From Leucocoprinus leucothites (lineage: Eukaryota > Basidiomycota > Agaricomycetes > Agaricales > Agaricaceae), in contig JAACJO010000012.1 in assembly GCA_013368445.1 (NCBI GenBank), positions 744,001 through 808,000 on the forward strand: a DNA stretch of 64,000 nt, written 5' to 3'. Within the stretch, counting starts at the first letter, position 1, and each line of letters opens with the position of its first letter. The position numbers were made by a program, and so were the translations under genes. The notes beneath the pieces were generated by a model, which saw only the letters and a list, made by a program, of their open reading frames with translations, did not search any database and had not been told where the DNA came from. Below, one piece after another: positions 24,501 through 34,929 of the stretch.

Positions 24501-25660
24501 TCCACGCTGATACACCATATCATCCACCGTGGCTATCAGCCCCTTCGCGCCCCAATAACCATGATATGCAAATGCAGGTTGTTGCAGGGCTCAATACCTC
24601 GTTCCAAGGTGTTGGGTTGCTTCCCACTGACAAAGAAATCCGTGAAAGTAGGAAACGCAAGGCGCTCAAGAATCAAGCCCGTGATGCCGGAACGGAACGC
24701 AAGTATACCAAAGAGAAAGACATCTTCATTGACCTCCCTGACGACGCTCTCTATATGCTTTTACCTCTCTGGCCCTCCGAAACCGACCCTGTTTCGTCCC
24801 GAGACCATCCCTTCCAAATGCCAACAATAGCTATCTCCGATCGCCTCTACGCCCTGGTTTATTACAAGCCATGGTATCCTCCAGAAACTGGCAAAAGCAA
24901 AAGTAAAGAAAAAGCCAGGAGATCACGCGGCTCTCCGACATCGTCTCAAGACGGTATTTATATCGACGAGCGCAACGTTCTCATGAGCCAATTCTATATT
25001 GGGGCACGCATAGTCACATATGACGATCTTGAGGGTTCCAACGTTCGCGTTCCTGAGCTCGGGTTAAGTGTCATGGGGCCCTTGAAGGACGCCTTCGATT
25101 CTATCCCTATAAACGAACGACCTCCTAAACCAAGGCACAAAGGGAAAGGCAAAGGCAAGGACAATAATGAAGGGAAGGAGTTTTGGGACTACATCATTGG
25201 TTCCTATCATGCTCGTGATCATCCAATGGAGTTCTATCCCGAAGGTTTCAAGAAGATGGGACTCGCGACTCAGCACGGTGAGGACGGTTTTACGAGCTCT
25301 AGCAACGGCGGAGGTCCGTCATATTCGAATGATTCTGTTCCTTCGGGATCAACAGCCGCTGTACCTTCTGGCTCGGACAGCATTAATGAGGTCGTGAGCA
25401 ATAATGCCAGCACAAGCAGTCTCCCCAGTGTCTCGTCGGGCAGTGGAGGTAGCCGGATCGACGTGAACACTATTGCTCCCTTTGGCGAGCCTAGTCTGTC
25501 GGATAATCAAATCAACCCTACTCGCTTCCCAGTTAACAGCGAGGAGGACCCGATCCAAGAGCCTCCTATCTTGTTAACTCCTATCGGCCGAGCTGTGCTG
25601 GAAATGGCTTTTATGGGCGCATTGGCAGTGACTGGATTCTCACCTCAACCATTTTGGTAA
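21518..25660 (+). CDS. Large uncharacterised basidiomycete protein
   Basis: Four exons give roughly 1,290 residues. The first exon MFTWRPKPRGGGRGGSSSAS joins after an intron starting GTGCGTTTCAG (52 nt) to SQQAQIPAPVDG. A second intron ends near 21872 and leads to PTPVLDYQPPEFRGLPPP. A third, about 23331-23392, joins VERLEIL to ASENRPPQQRLS. The N-terminal two thirds is Ser/Pro-rich and probably disordered. A Lys/Arg/Glu-rich helix spans about 23780-23920 (KEKARVKERARQEKEQRKAA). The C-terminal part is more ordered, with DLPDDALYMLLPLWPSETDP, LYALVYYKPWYPP and YIGARIVTYDDLEGSNVRVP. No domain is recognised. The ordered C-terminal block looks like the conserved part of the family. A nuclear or scaffold role is only a guess from composition. 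Confidence 0.8.
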
Positions 25661-26084
25661 TGGTCTCCCTTCGTCTTCACCTCCATCTACCAAAACATTT
25701 CTGCTTGTTTTGTCGTCTACTGCACGGACATACATTCGTCTGAATTTTGATCTTGATCTTGATCTTGCCCACATTTTTCCTTTCCGTTTCGAACTTTCGT
25801 ATACACCTCATTCTGTTGAAGCTATTGCTTTCGTATGTAGCTTGAAATGTCCTTGTAGCCGACCTGACTTGTTCATATAGTCCAACTACTTTCATTGTAT
25901 CATGCTTCTTCTCGGTAACAAAATCGAATAGAACTTTCATTATAAACTCCACTAACCGTTATCAAATGAAATCATTTAGATCAACGCGCGCGTTCTGCAC
26001 TACCTCATTTTGCTGCGTACAAGACCTGGTACGTAGAGAGCAGACGAATGGACGGGTTAGGGGAGAAAGTCGCCTGGTGAAGGT
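25661..26084. other. Convergent 3' region
   Basis: No gene is seen between the convergent stops of the 21518-25660 gene and UVE1. It contains the TTGATC tandem repeat. Confidence 0.5.
25747..25767. repeat. Short TTGATC tandem repeat
   Basis: Three perfect TTGATC units followed by TTG, in the 3' flank of the uncharacterised gene. Confidence 0.8.
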
Positions 26085-28448
26085 CTATATGAATGCCCTT
26101 GGCTCTCGCTGCTTGTTTTTGTTAGCACGCCGCTTTCTAGATTTCTTTCCTAGCGGAAGGGCTTCATCTTCACTCTGGTCGGCTGTCTCTCCCAAGTCTG
26201 CTGGTTTCCCCCGCTTTCGTTTTTGTCGTCTCGCCACCGGTCCCTGTTCTTCTACATTCTCATCTCGGAGCTGCTCATCGGAAGGATGATAGAACCCTGT
26301 AAGGGTTGATTCTGTGGTTGAAAATTGGCTCTGCGGGAAACTCAAGTCCGCCTGTGAGCCTTCCTTAGGTGCGTCTTCAGCCGATACTGCGAGAGGTTTG
26401 CCTTCATCATCCTGGGGGTCTAGAAGCAAGTCGTCATCACTTCTAATCGGACCGTCCTTCTTGAGTTTAGCGGCCCGAGTTCTTGTCACCCGTTTGCTTG
26501 ATTTACGACCTCCTGTTTCCTTAGTGGGTTTGGGATTCGGGGGCCGAAGGTTTGCTATGATGTCGTCAGTCTGACACGAGAGATACCTTAATTAAAGTTA
26601 CCATGGATGACTGGGGCTAGACCATAAATTCTGTACAAATGGAAGACTGCTTGTTCCTTGTCCTTTGCCTGTAGTAGTAATATGATGTCAGCCCGAGCAA
26701 CCGATCAACGGTAAGCGATCTTGCCTCAATCATGAGATCTAGGTGAATATGATCAGAGTATTAAACTACATGAGTCGAAGGCATTCTACATATACTCACC
26801 CATGTCGTCCGGTAGATCGGCGGGAAGCTTTTCGCAACGATCTGCATGAGCTCTGCGTTCCATGAGCGTGACCGCCCCAGGGCGTGGTTCGCTGAGATGT
26901 TGCTTTGGCCGTATATCGCGCCGCTTCCAAATAACATCCGCACGTTTGATAATCTCAAATGGTGGGATAGAAGATGGGTTGAGCATGTCATGGTGATAGT
27001 CTAATCTAAACAATGAGAACGACGCATTGGTGGACTGGGATCGGTCTGACCAAATACAAGAGGAACATCAAGTTCTTCGCAAATTTCAAGGAGATCTTCG
27101 GCGTTGTAGCACATCTAGAAAGAGGATCTGAGCTACAACTGTTTCAGAAGGGCATGAAACCTCACCTCATCGTTTTCCAGTACGAGTCTAGCCCGAACAT
27201 TTGGCGGAAGAACTTTTGAAATAGTATGCTTAATCCGTTCGATGGCAGCTGGCTTGTCTCCATATGTCCCTCCTCCCTATAAAATCTTAGCTCTATCTCA
27301 CCCACACCGATGCATTGCATTGTACTTACGTGGACAATCATCACGCCATCAACCCCAACCCCCATGAGATCGAGCATCTGACAGTGATAGTTTAGTTCTC
27401 TAACGGCTGCATCAATGACTTTTTGCTTCGTGCTCCCTAGTTGAGTGAATTGGCCAGGATGAGTTGTCAATCTATGACCATACTTGTTGGCGAGGTCGCC
27501 AGCTTCCTTTAGGAGGTCCGCGCAGTAGTCGAGGGAGTAGCCGTGATGTTCGTGCGACGCAAAAGGAAACATTTCCGAGGAGAGACGAAGAAAACGTATC
27601 AACTGACAAATTCATAATCAGATTCTCAATGGAAGTACTGCAGGGAAAGGGGGCACACATTATCTTCATTCCACTGGATCATTGTGATGAGGTCTCGAAC
27701 ATTTTGACGACCGAGTTCTTTCACCCATTCCATGCCATTCTTAATCAAACTGTCGAGTCTAGCGACATGGCGTTCAGTAGTCATCGGTAAACATGCCCAG
27801 ACATTCATACCTACAGGTGCGCGAGCAAAACACAGACTCGCTTGCAGGTTTCTTGTTCCGGAGGACAGTATTCAAACAAGCATAGCCTACGTCAACGTCA
27901 GCCAAAGTGAAACAGATGAAGTGAGTAAACAGACCAAGTCTCCCTCTAAATGTTGTTTCTTTACGCTCTACGTCTGGTATTACGTAGACCGGTTCAGGCT
28001 TCGGCGCTCGTTGTTTGCGAGTTTTCTTCTCGGGAACAGAATCTTCGCCATCTTCGTTGGCCTGTTCTTCGGTTGCCTTTGAACTGCGCTTCCGCTTTTT
28101 TGCCTTTTTCTTCGTTCCTTTGGGCTCGTCTTGAGATGGCATCGCCAGAGCCACGATGCTGTCCATAACCGAGGTATCTAACTCTTTGAGCTCATTGTCT
28201 GTAGCGTCAATATTCATTACAGAAGCCGTCTCACGCCTGTGAGCGAGAATTGAAGGATCGGGTATCTCTTGAAACGACGTGGTTTCTGTATTGATTGAAG
28301 ACATATTTCCAGAGGGTAACAGTCTTGTGCTCCGCCGCAAAGAGACCCCCGCATCGCTGGGATAGGGTCTAACCATACTAGCCATCGTGTGTGCTGGGCG
28401 TGGCGGTCGTGGAAGGGTGACTCTCAGAGAGCTGAGGGTAGAAAACAT
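26085..28448 (-). CDS. UVE1: UV-damage endonuclease (UVDE/Uve1)
   Basis: Multi-exon gene. The N-terminus MFSTLSSLRVTLPRPPRPAH is basic and lacks acidic residues, like a mitochondrial presequence, with further Mets at residues 22 and 25. A KKKAKKRKRSSK stretch about residue 120 looks nuclear. The catalytic TIM-barrel starts RGRLGYACLNTVLRNKKPAS. It contains RFLRLSSEMFPFASHEHHGY, RLTTHPGQFTQLGSTKQK, MIVHGGGTYGDKP, ARLVLENDE, VFDYHHDMLNPSS and VIWKRRDIRPKQHLSEPRPG. The HPGQF, VHGGG, LENDE and DYHHD blocks hold the metal ligands of the family. A long Lys/Asp/Glu-rich tail ends QREPRAFI. The enzyme nicks 5' of UV photoproducts and abasic sites to start alternative excision repair. It is divergent from HOB3, 252 bp away. 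Confidence 0.94.
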
Positions 28449-28700
28449 ATAACTGAAGAGCAGGCCATTTCGTAAAGTTGTGTCTTATTCACATCGGAAT
28501 AGTTGGAGCTGTCAACTTGCTCGATCTCTGGCGATTCTCCGCTCCCAATCGCGCTAAGGGTCCCCGAAACTAACAAACGCAAATATAATCCTATTTTTGG
28601 AGATTTAATCAAATCAGCCATCAATCTCCTTAGTAAGCGGATATCCCATTGCAGTGCTCAATGCAAGTCACCATTGCGCATAACTCACATCTTACACAAC

Positions 28701-29992
28701 ATGAGCTGGGCTGGGTATGTCTAATCCTTATTATGTATACATATGTCTCAAACCCCGTTTGTGCTTACCTGAATCAGCTTCAAGAAGTCTGTAAACAGAG
28801 CAGGTACTACTGTGAGCATTATCGAATCTACCCCTAAAATTCGGGCGCCGAGCTAATCCCACACGACTGCAAATAGCTCCTACAAAAGACGGGCCAGATA
28901 GAGCGCACAGTAGACAGAGAATTTGAGGATGAAGAGGCCAAATATCGAGTGTGCGCACAATCCACGTGAACCCTTCGGATGAGACTGATTGTACCCATCC
29001 TTAGATACGAGAAGGAATGTCAAGCACTCCAGAAGGACAGCAAAGCGTACTGGGATGCTATGCGTGGTGTGTCTACTCTCTTATTTTGTGGCAACTCGAA
29101 ATTTACTTGCTGTCCCACTGTAAGCCATGACCTCGGCGCAAACGCGCATTGCTGAAACCCTTGAAACCTTTTATACTGCTGCGGATCGATCATCCGAAGG
29201 AGCCATGGCAGGACATGCGTACAAGCGCTCTGTGGACGACCTCGACACCAGCTTTACGCGAGAGCTTGTGGGTTGTCTTCCCATATACGCCGGCGGTCCT
29301 GATTGACCATCCCGAACAGGACGGACCCTATCGCACAACCATTCTTGAGCCCCTGGGCAAAATGTGTGCTTATTTCCCTATTGTAAATGAACACATATCA
29401 AAACGGAATAAGAAGGTGTGGTATATTAGGTGCTTGAAGTTCATAGACTAAATCGTCGCCCGATAGATGCTGGATTACGACTCCACGCGCAGCAAACTAA
29501 GGAAGCTTATTGATAAACCCAGTGAAGACCCAACAAAACTTCCTCGTGTATGCCCTACTTAAGTAGAAATAACCTGTAGCTCACGAGGATTTTCTAGGCA
29601 CAACAAGAGCATGATGAATCCAAAGAACTCTTCGACCTCCTCAATGAGCAGCTGATCTCCGAGCTTCCGCAATTACTTGACCTACGAGTCCCCTACTTTG
29701 ATCCCAGCTTTGAAGCCATGATTCGCATGCAAGCCAAGTTTGCCGAAGAGGGTTACGAGAAACTGAGTGGTGTGCAACGGTATGTTCCCTGTATTATTGT
29801 GTGGTGCTCACAATCTGATAATGAAATAGATACTTTGCCGACAACGTGAGGGATGATTATGCTGCTGGACAGCTCGACGCACAGGTGGGTTCATGATCTC
29901 TTGTCCGACCTTTTATGCTAATGTTTCTGTATGTACAGGTGGAAGGCGTGCTGCAGGAGATGCGAGAACTATCTATTTGTGGAGGAAACTGA
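28701..29992 (+). CDS. HOB3: BAR-domain protein HOB3/Rvs161
   Basis: About eight short exons join in frame. The protein begins MSWAGFKKSVNRAG, with the first exon only 14 nt long, then KTGQIERTVDREFEDEEAKY, AMTSAQTRIAETLETFYTAA and MAGHAYKRSVDDLDTSF. It continues PYRTTILEPLGKMCAYFPIV, KLRKLIDKPSEDPTKLPR and ISELPQLLDLRVPYFDPSFE, and ends VEGVLQEMRELSICGGN with stop at 29992. The whole protein is a single N-BAR helical bundle of about 265 residues. It bends membranes and works with Rvs167-type partners at endocytic and division sites; Hob3 also helps activate Cdc42. An intron donor at GTGCGC after CGAGT is preferred because it yields KYRVYEKECQALQK. Confidence 0.93.
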
Positions 29993-30765
29993 GATTTCAT
30001 GACAGCGTCGTTCGCCGTAGTATATCCGTACAGGTTTCTAGTTCCCCCTACAAACTATCTACACCCACTTTTATATCTCCCGGCCCGTCTCTTGTGAGAA
30101 CAGGCAGCAAACAAGTAGATAGCACATCCTATGCCGCGTTTCCTCCGCACGTTTATTTCTTCACTTACACATACTCAGTGTCCCTACAATACCCACACAC
30201 TGCGGAGTCTGCTTGACTTACCAACATGGCCAGCTCATCACCAACGGTCGCCAGCTGTTAACATTTCTGATCCCAACAGTCCTCCCACAGGTCGTAGGAG
30301 TTGCTAAAAAATATCTATGTTGGATTGTCAGAAAGAGTTGCGCTTTCTAGAATAAAAATCATATGGTTTTGCATCAGTGGCAGCACATCAACGGCTCACT
30401 GGTATTACTAGTTACTGCATTTCTTCACCTCGACCTTACGAGGGACTCGTACAATAGATCTCGGCTGGTGCCGACTATTTATTTACTTCAACTCGAGTCT
30501 TGAAGCTTGAAGCTTGAAGAGTCAAGCTCGATGGAACCAAAACTCATGGGGTTAAGCGTCGTGAAATCATCGAGTAGCACATGTTTGTGGCTTTTGCCCT
30601 TCGTGGTCAGCTGAGCGAATTTGTTGCCCGCGGGCATTCAAGCTTGTGAATATCAACGGGCTCAACAGGTCCGTAAAGGGTCGCTTCCGAGTACTATTTC
30701 CGTCACTATCACATTTCCCTTTCCACATTCCCATTTCTTCTGCTAGAAGACCTCTCACTCAAACC
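29993..30765. other. Intergenic between HOB3 and SDR gene
   Basis: No gene seen. It holds the HOB3 3' end, the short CTTGAAG tandem repeat and the SDR promoter. Confidence 0.5.
30499..30519. repeat. CTTGAAG triplicated heptamer
   Basis: Three perfect direct CTTGAAG copies, followed by an inverted partial copy (GTCAAGC), about 250 bp upstream of the SDR start. Confidence 0.8.
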
Positions 30766-32510
30766 ATGGCTCATGTACCCGACGACGTCCTCTTCGAGCA
30801 CAACTCCCGCGTTCGCGATAAGGCCGTCGTCATAACCGGTTAGTGAAGGTCCTTTTCGGGTAACTTAAGCGTTGGTTGGCTTGGGCTTATGAGATATCAC
30901 ATGTTCTCCGCTGCCCTTTGCCGTTTGGATCTCCAACGTCCTCAACATCGGACGAAATGTGCAACTGAACTGTTCATCTCGAAGGCGCCGCAAATGGCAT
31001 TGGGAAGGAGACAGCAAAACGCTTTGCGTCGTACGGGTAAGTGTCAGTTCAAGTTGTTGGGGCGCCAGTGAAATTCACGTGTTTCTTGAAATACCTCTTT
31101 CCAGTGCCAAAGTTGTAATTGGCGATAGAGATACTGAGGGAGGAAAGAAAACTGTTCAAGAAATCGTTGCAGACGGAGGGTACGTGTATTTGGGTTGTAT
31201 GAACAACTTTGAACGAATGCCTCACCTTGAAGGGTAACAGGCAGGCTGTCTTTGTGAAATGTGATGTTCTTCAATGGGACGATCAAGTCTCCATGTTTGA
31301 GACGGCAATCTCGAAATATGGTTCAGTTGACATTGTTGTGAGTATTTTGACCTTTATGCTAGTCCTTCTCAATCTTCTTGGGGCTTCTCTCCTATCGCCG
31401 CTCACTTCTCCACTCCCGAATACCATCCTGCATCTCTTTTACTTTTGTCTTTGCTTTTGACATCTTACTGAAAGGGAAACTCCGCTTAGGTTCCTAACGC
31501 CGGTGTCACCGAAACCTCGAAATTTGGCTCAGTAAACTTTGACAAGAGTGGTAAACCAGTCAAGCCAAATCTATTGACACTGGATATCAACCTCACCGGT
31601 GTCCTCTACAGTAAGCCGATTTTACCACCAGCACATTCTCATCAAATTCTAAAAAGTTCTTATCTCACTCTCAGCTGTTCATTTATCTCTCCATTACCTC
31701 AAATTGAATCAGAAGCGGAATGATCTCAAGTCTCTTATTCTAATTGGATCCGTAGGTAGGAAGCCACTCACCCTTTTCCCTACGCCTTTTCCAATGGTTG
31801 ACACAAACTCCTCTTCAATTTAGCATCGTGGATGCCCATACCAGGAGGAGCTCTCTACACGGCTTCCAAGCATGCCGTTTTGGGAGTTATGAGATCGCTT
31901 CATCTTCCCCTCGAGCTTCAAGGCATCCGCATCGGTGTTATTCATCCCTTCTTCGCTGGTACGTCTTCCTCTCGCAATCTGAACTTCGGATTGTCCAAAT
32001 TGGATCCCTCATTTTACTAACGAAATCCTTCATAGATACCGCTATTGTTCCTCTTCCAGTCAAGGTGATTCTTGCAGGAATTCCGCTCACCCCGGTGCCG
32101 CGCGTCGCAGGAGCCATTTTCCATGCCGCCACGAATCCAGATCCCGAGACGAACGGATGTGCTTGGCTACTTCTCGATAACGGACCCGTCTTTCGCGTGA
32201 AGCCGGACGAATTCAAACAAGGCGTTTACAAGATGATTGATGATCGGGCCAACGGTGCTCTCAAGTGAGTCAATTCCTCGATCCTCCGCCTGGCGCTCAC
32301 TGGAGTGGCTTGGTACAAAAAACGGGGCATCTGACGATTTTTCCTGCGTTGGTTCCGGTTAGGGTGGCGAAGGGAGTTGCTCATTATTACAGGATTGGTA
32401 AAGAACTCTGGCGCCTTCTTGGCAAGCAAGTGGTTGTTTTGAGTATGGGGGCTGCTTTAGCCAAACTGACGTGGGATAAGCGGGACCTTCTCGCAAGTTA
32501 TATCCGATAA
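30766..32510 (+). CDS. Short-chain dehydrogenase/reductase
   Basis: Nine exons with canonical introns give about 325 residues. The start MAHVPDDVLFEHNSRVRDKA precedes the Rossmann motif VVITGAANGIGKETAKRFAS, split by an intron after TG. Then come VVIGDRDTEGGKK with the cofactor-specificity Asp, CDVLQWDDQ, and DIVVPNAGVTETSKFG with the NAG motif. The catalytic Ser lies in SLILIGSVASWMP and the YxxxK in ALYTASKHAVLGVMRS. The acidic residue after the second strand favours NAD over NADP. The overall pattern resembles fungal 15-hydroxyprostaglandin-dehydrogenase-like SDRs. A hydrophobic tail (KQVVVLSMGAALAKL) could be membrane-associated. The substrate is unknown. Confidence 0.9.
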
Positions 32511-32747
32511 TTTCGTGCTGACAATGGAATCCAATCTTTTAATTATGATACTTTCGTTAACGTACATGCTTCCAATGAGGTTTCCTTCGCGAAGAGAAGA
32601 TGAACCGTGAACTGCGAATAAAATCAAGAATCTGAACGCGGACGATTCCAGCCCTACGCAAGAAGGATAGTAGAATCCAGCAGAAAGAAGCCATTCGCGT
32701 AATCCGACCTGAGCGGTTTTCCCGAGATGAAGAGGTAAACCAACGCC

Positions 32748-33738
32748 CTACGTTGTTCCGCCGGTACCCACATCTCTGAATTCAGTCAGACAAGTGCTTT
32801 AGTTCAATATCTAAAGTTTCGGAGACATACCGTCGGCTATTCTGTACACGGATGAAGAGCCAATCTACAGCAGCTCTCACGCCGGTCCTAATTGAATGCT
32901 TATGAGCAAAGCAAGATCCAGAATATTGGCTAAAGCGGCGGATTTACCCCTCTAAGGCAGAGATTCCCATCACATCCAAGCTCGCAATTCGTTGCCTCCG
33001 GGCAGTAATCTCGTTTTCGCCCTCCCCATACCTCGAGGTTCGTCGGGCACTCTCGAGCTTCCGTTGATACCAATCTTCATAGTCATGTCTAATCTCGTCG
33101 ACGGAAAGGCTTTGCGGTGAATCTTGCTTATTTGCAAGGAGCAAAAGTGGAACGCCGAGAATTTGGGGTGCGGATAGAACTGAGTCTATATTACTTGGGA
33201 GGTTACATTAGTATCTTTGCCTGCTAGAGTAGTACGCAAGACAGGATAGGAGGGAAGGGAGGAGGGAAGGTGCCATAAAAAGACATACCAAATACCTCCC
33301 AGCCTTCACTGAGTCGTTCTCTGTCTTCGGCATCGATTACATATACGACTGCGTGACAGTCGTCGAAATAACGGTGCCAAATGTTGCGAATGCCGCGCTG
33401 ACCTCCAAGATCCCAAAACTGTAATATGGTGGAGGGTAGGGTTATCTTCCCAGCTGGGATAGCACCATGAGCACGACATTTCCATCACGGGCCAAAATTT
33501 CTGCGTACTGTTCTGGCCGACAGTAGGGCCTATTTTGTCGGGAGTTAAGCCTGGAATGTCATTATATAGTGTCTTGATTTTCTCAAGCAAAGTCTATTCC
33601 CGCGTCAGTCAATGCAGGTGTGTCCATAGTAAGCGTTCTGCGCACGGTTTTTCCAGCCCCGTCGAGACCAATGATAATGACAGAGAACTCTTCCTTTCGG
33701 GTAAGGTACTCATGGAGACCTTTGAGGAGGTGATACAT
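32748..33738 (-). CDS. ARFRP1/Arl3-type small GTPase
   Basis: Multi-exon gene starting MYHLLKGLHEYLTRKEEFSV. The P-loop is IIIGLDGAGKT, then TPDKIGPTVGQN (switch I), FWDLGGQRGIRNIWHRYFD (switch II), VVYVIDAEDRERL, LLLANKQD (G4) and GISALEGTGVRAAVDWLF (G5). The stop follows RRDVGTGGTT at 32748. It lacks the Gly2 used for myristoylation and begins Met-Tyr, like ARFRP1 and yeast Arl3, which are targeted to the trans-Golgi by N-terminal acetylation and Sys1. A charged insertion of about 16-20 residues (including RTSRYGEGENEITARRQ) sits between G4 and G5. Its role is Golgi recruitment of Arl1 and golgins. It is divergent from the V-ATPase gene. Confidence 0.9.
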
Positions 33739-33828
33739 GGTCAAGAAAGGTCCAAACAAGGTCCAACAGGAATTAGCGCCATCACTACTGCAGTCCTTAT
33801 TCACTGACACTCACCACCTCATTCTCCA
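33739..33828. promoter_or_regulatory. 90-bp shared divergent promoter
   Basis: Only 90 bp separate the ATG codons of the ARFRP1-like gene (-) and the V-ATPase c'' gene (+), so both 5' UTRs and promoters must fit here or overlap the opposite gene. No clear TATA box. A C/T-rich patch (TCACCACCTCATTCTCC) lies just before the + start. Confidence 0.6.
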
Positions 33829-34776
33829 ATGGGCTACTACTACTATTCCTATGGTCTCCCTCCGTCTCTTCTGATTCTCCTCCTCCTCTATCTACTGTTT
33901 ACAGGTATGTTTGAACCATGAAACAAGATGCCTGCTTAACCTTGCTTTCAGGTCGATTTGACATCGGACAATTCCTACAAGAATCGAGTCCATATGCTTG
34001 GGGCGCGACCGGGATTGGGCTTTGCATTGGCCTGAGTGTATTGGGTGCAGGATGGTGCGCGTTAAAAGGCTTGTGACAACTAGGACATGACTGATACATG
34101 CACAGGGGAATATTCATCACAGGTTCATCCATTATTGGCGGCGGCGTCAGGTCACCACGTATCACAACCAAGAATTTGATTAGGTGCGCGCCATTTCTAC
34201 TTCTGTCTAGCCATAATTCTGAAAAATACTGCAGTATCATCTTTTGTGAAGTCGTTGCCATCTACGGTGTCGTACGTTTCATCCAATCCCGACCATTCCA
34301 CCTGTCCTGACCGGTCGTGTTAGATCATTGGCATTGTATACTCGGGGAATGTTCAAGCTGTACCTGACGAACTTCTCTACACTCGCAACAACTTCTTCAC
34401 AGGTAAGGCTGTCACCTACTACCAATAATCCACGTATTCAGTGTAACAATACCAGGCTTTGCATTGTTCTGGGGTGGCCTCACTGTCGGTGTTTGTAATC
34501 TGCTTTGTGGCATTTGTGTAGGTGTCACAGGCTCGACCGCAGCGATTGCGGATGCCGCAGACCCCAACCTTTTTGTAAAGATCCTTGTCGTTGAAGTCTT
34601 TGGTAGTATTCTTGGTCTTTTCGGGCTCATCGGTACGCCAAATCCATACCCTTCTTATTATTTGCTTGACTTACAATATCCCACCAGTTGGTTTACTCAT
34701 GACGGGCAATGCCAGTCCTTTCACCGCTGACACTGCTGATGCTGCGCGCTCGATAGCATCTCCCTTCGTTTACTAA
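33829..34776 (+). CDS. VMA16: V-type ATPase proteolipid subunit c'' (Vma16)
   Basis: About eight short exons encode a small membrane protein of about 205 residues starting [20 protein letters not shown]. Its membrane segments include [39 protein letters not shown] with the essential proton-carrying Glu, [20 protein letters not shown], and [20 protein letters not shown] with the second conserved Glu. The extra N-terminal segment and order distinguish c'' from c and c'. It ends [11 protein letters not shown]. It forms part of the proteolipid ring that acidifies vacuoles and Golgi. Introns such as GTATGT..TTTCAG near 33904-33952 are canonical. Confidence 0.94.
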
Positions 34777-34929
34777 ATTCTCGCTTGATAATTGCCTATT
34801 TCTTCTCATGGACCAAACGTAGATACTAGGATACACCCCTTGTACTGAGCCAGCCAGAGAGATATATGCTGAATCGGCCATAATACAAACATACAAGATA
34901 GGTACACACATCATTATTACTCCGAAGCA

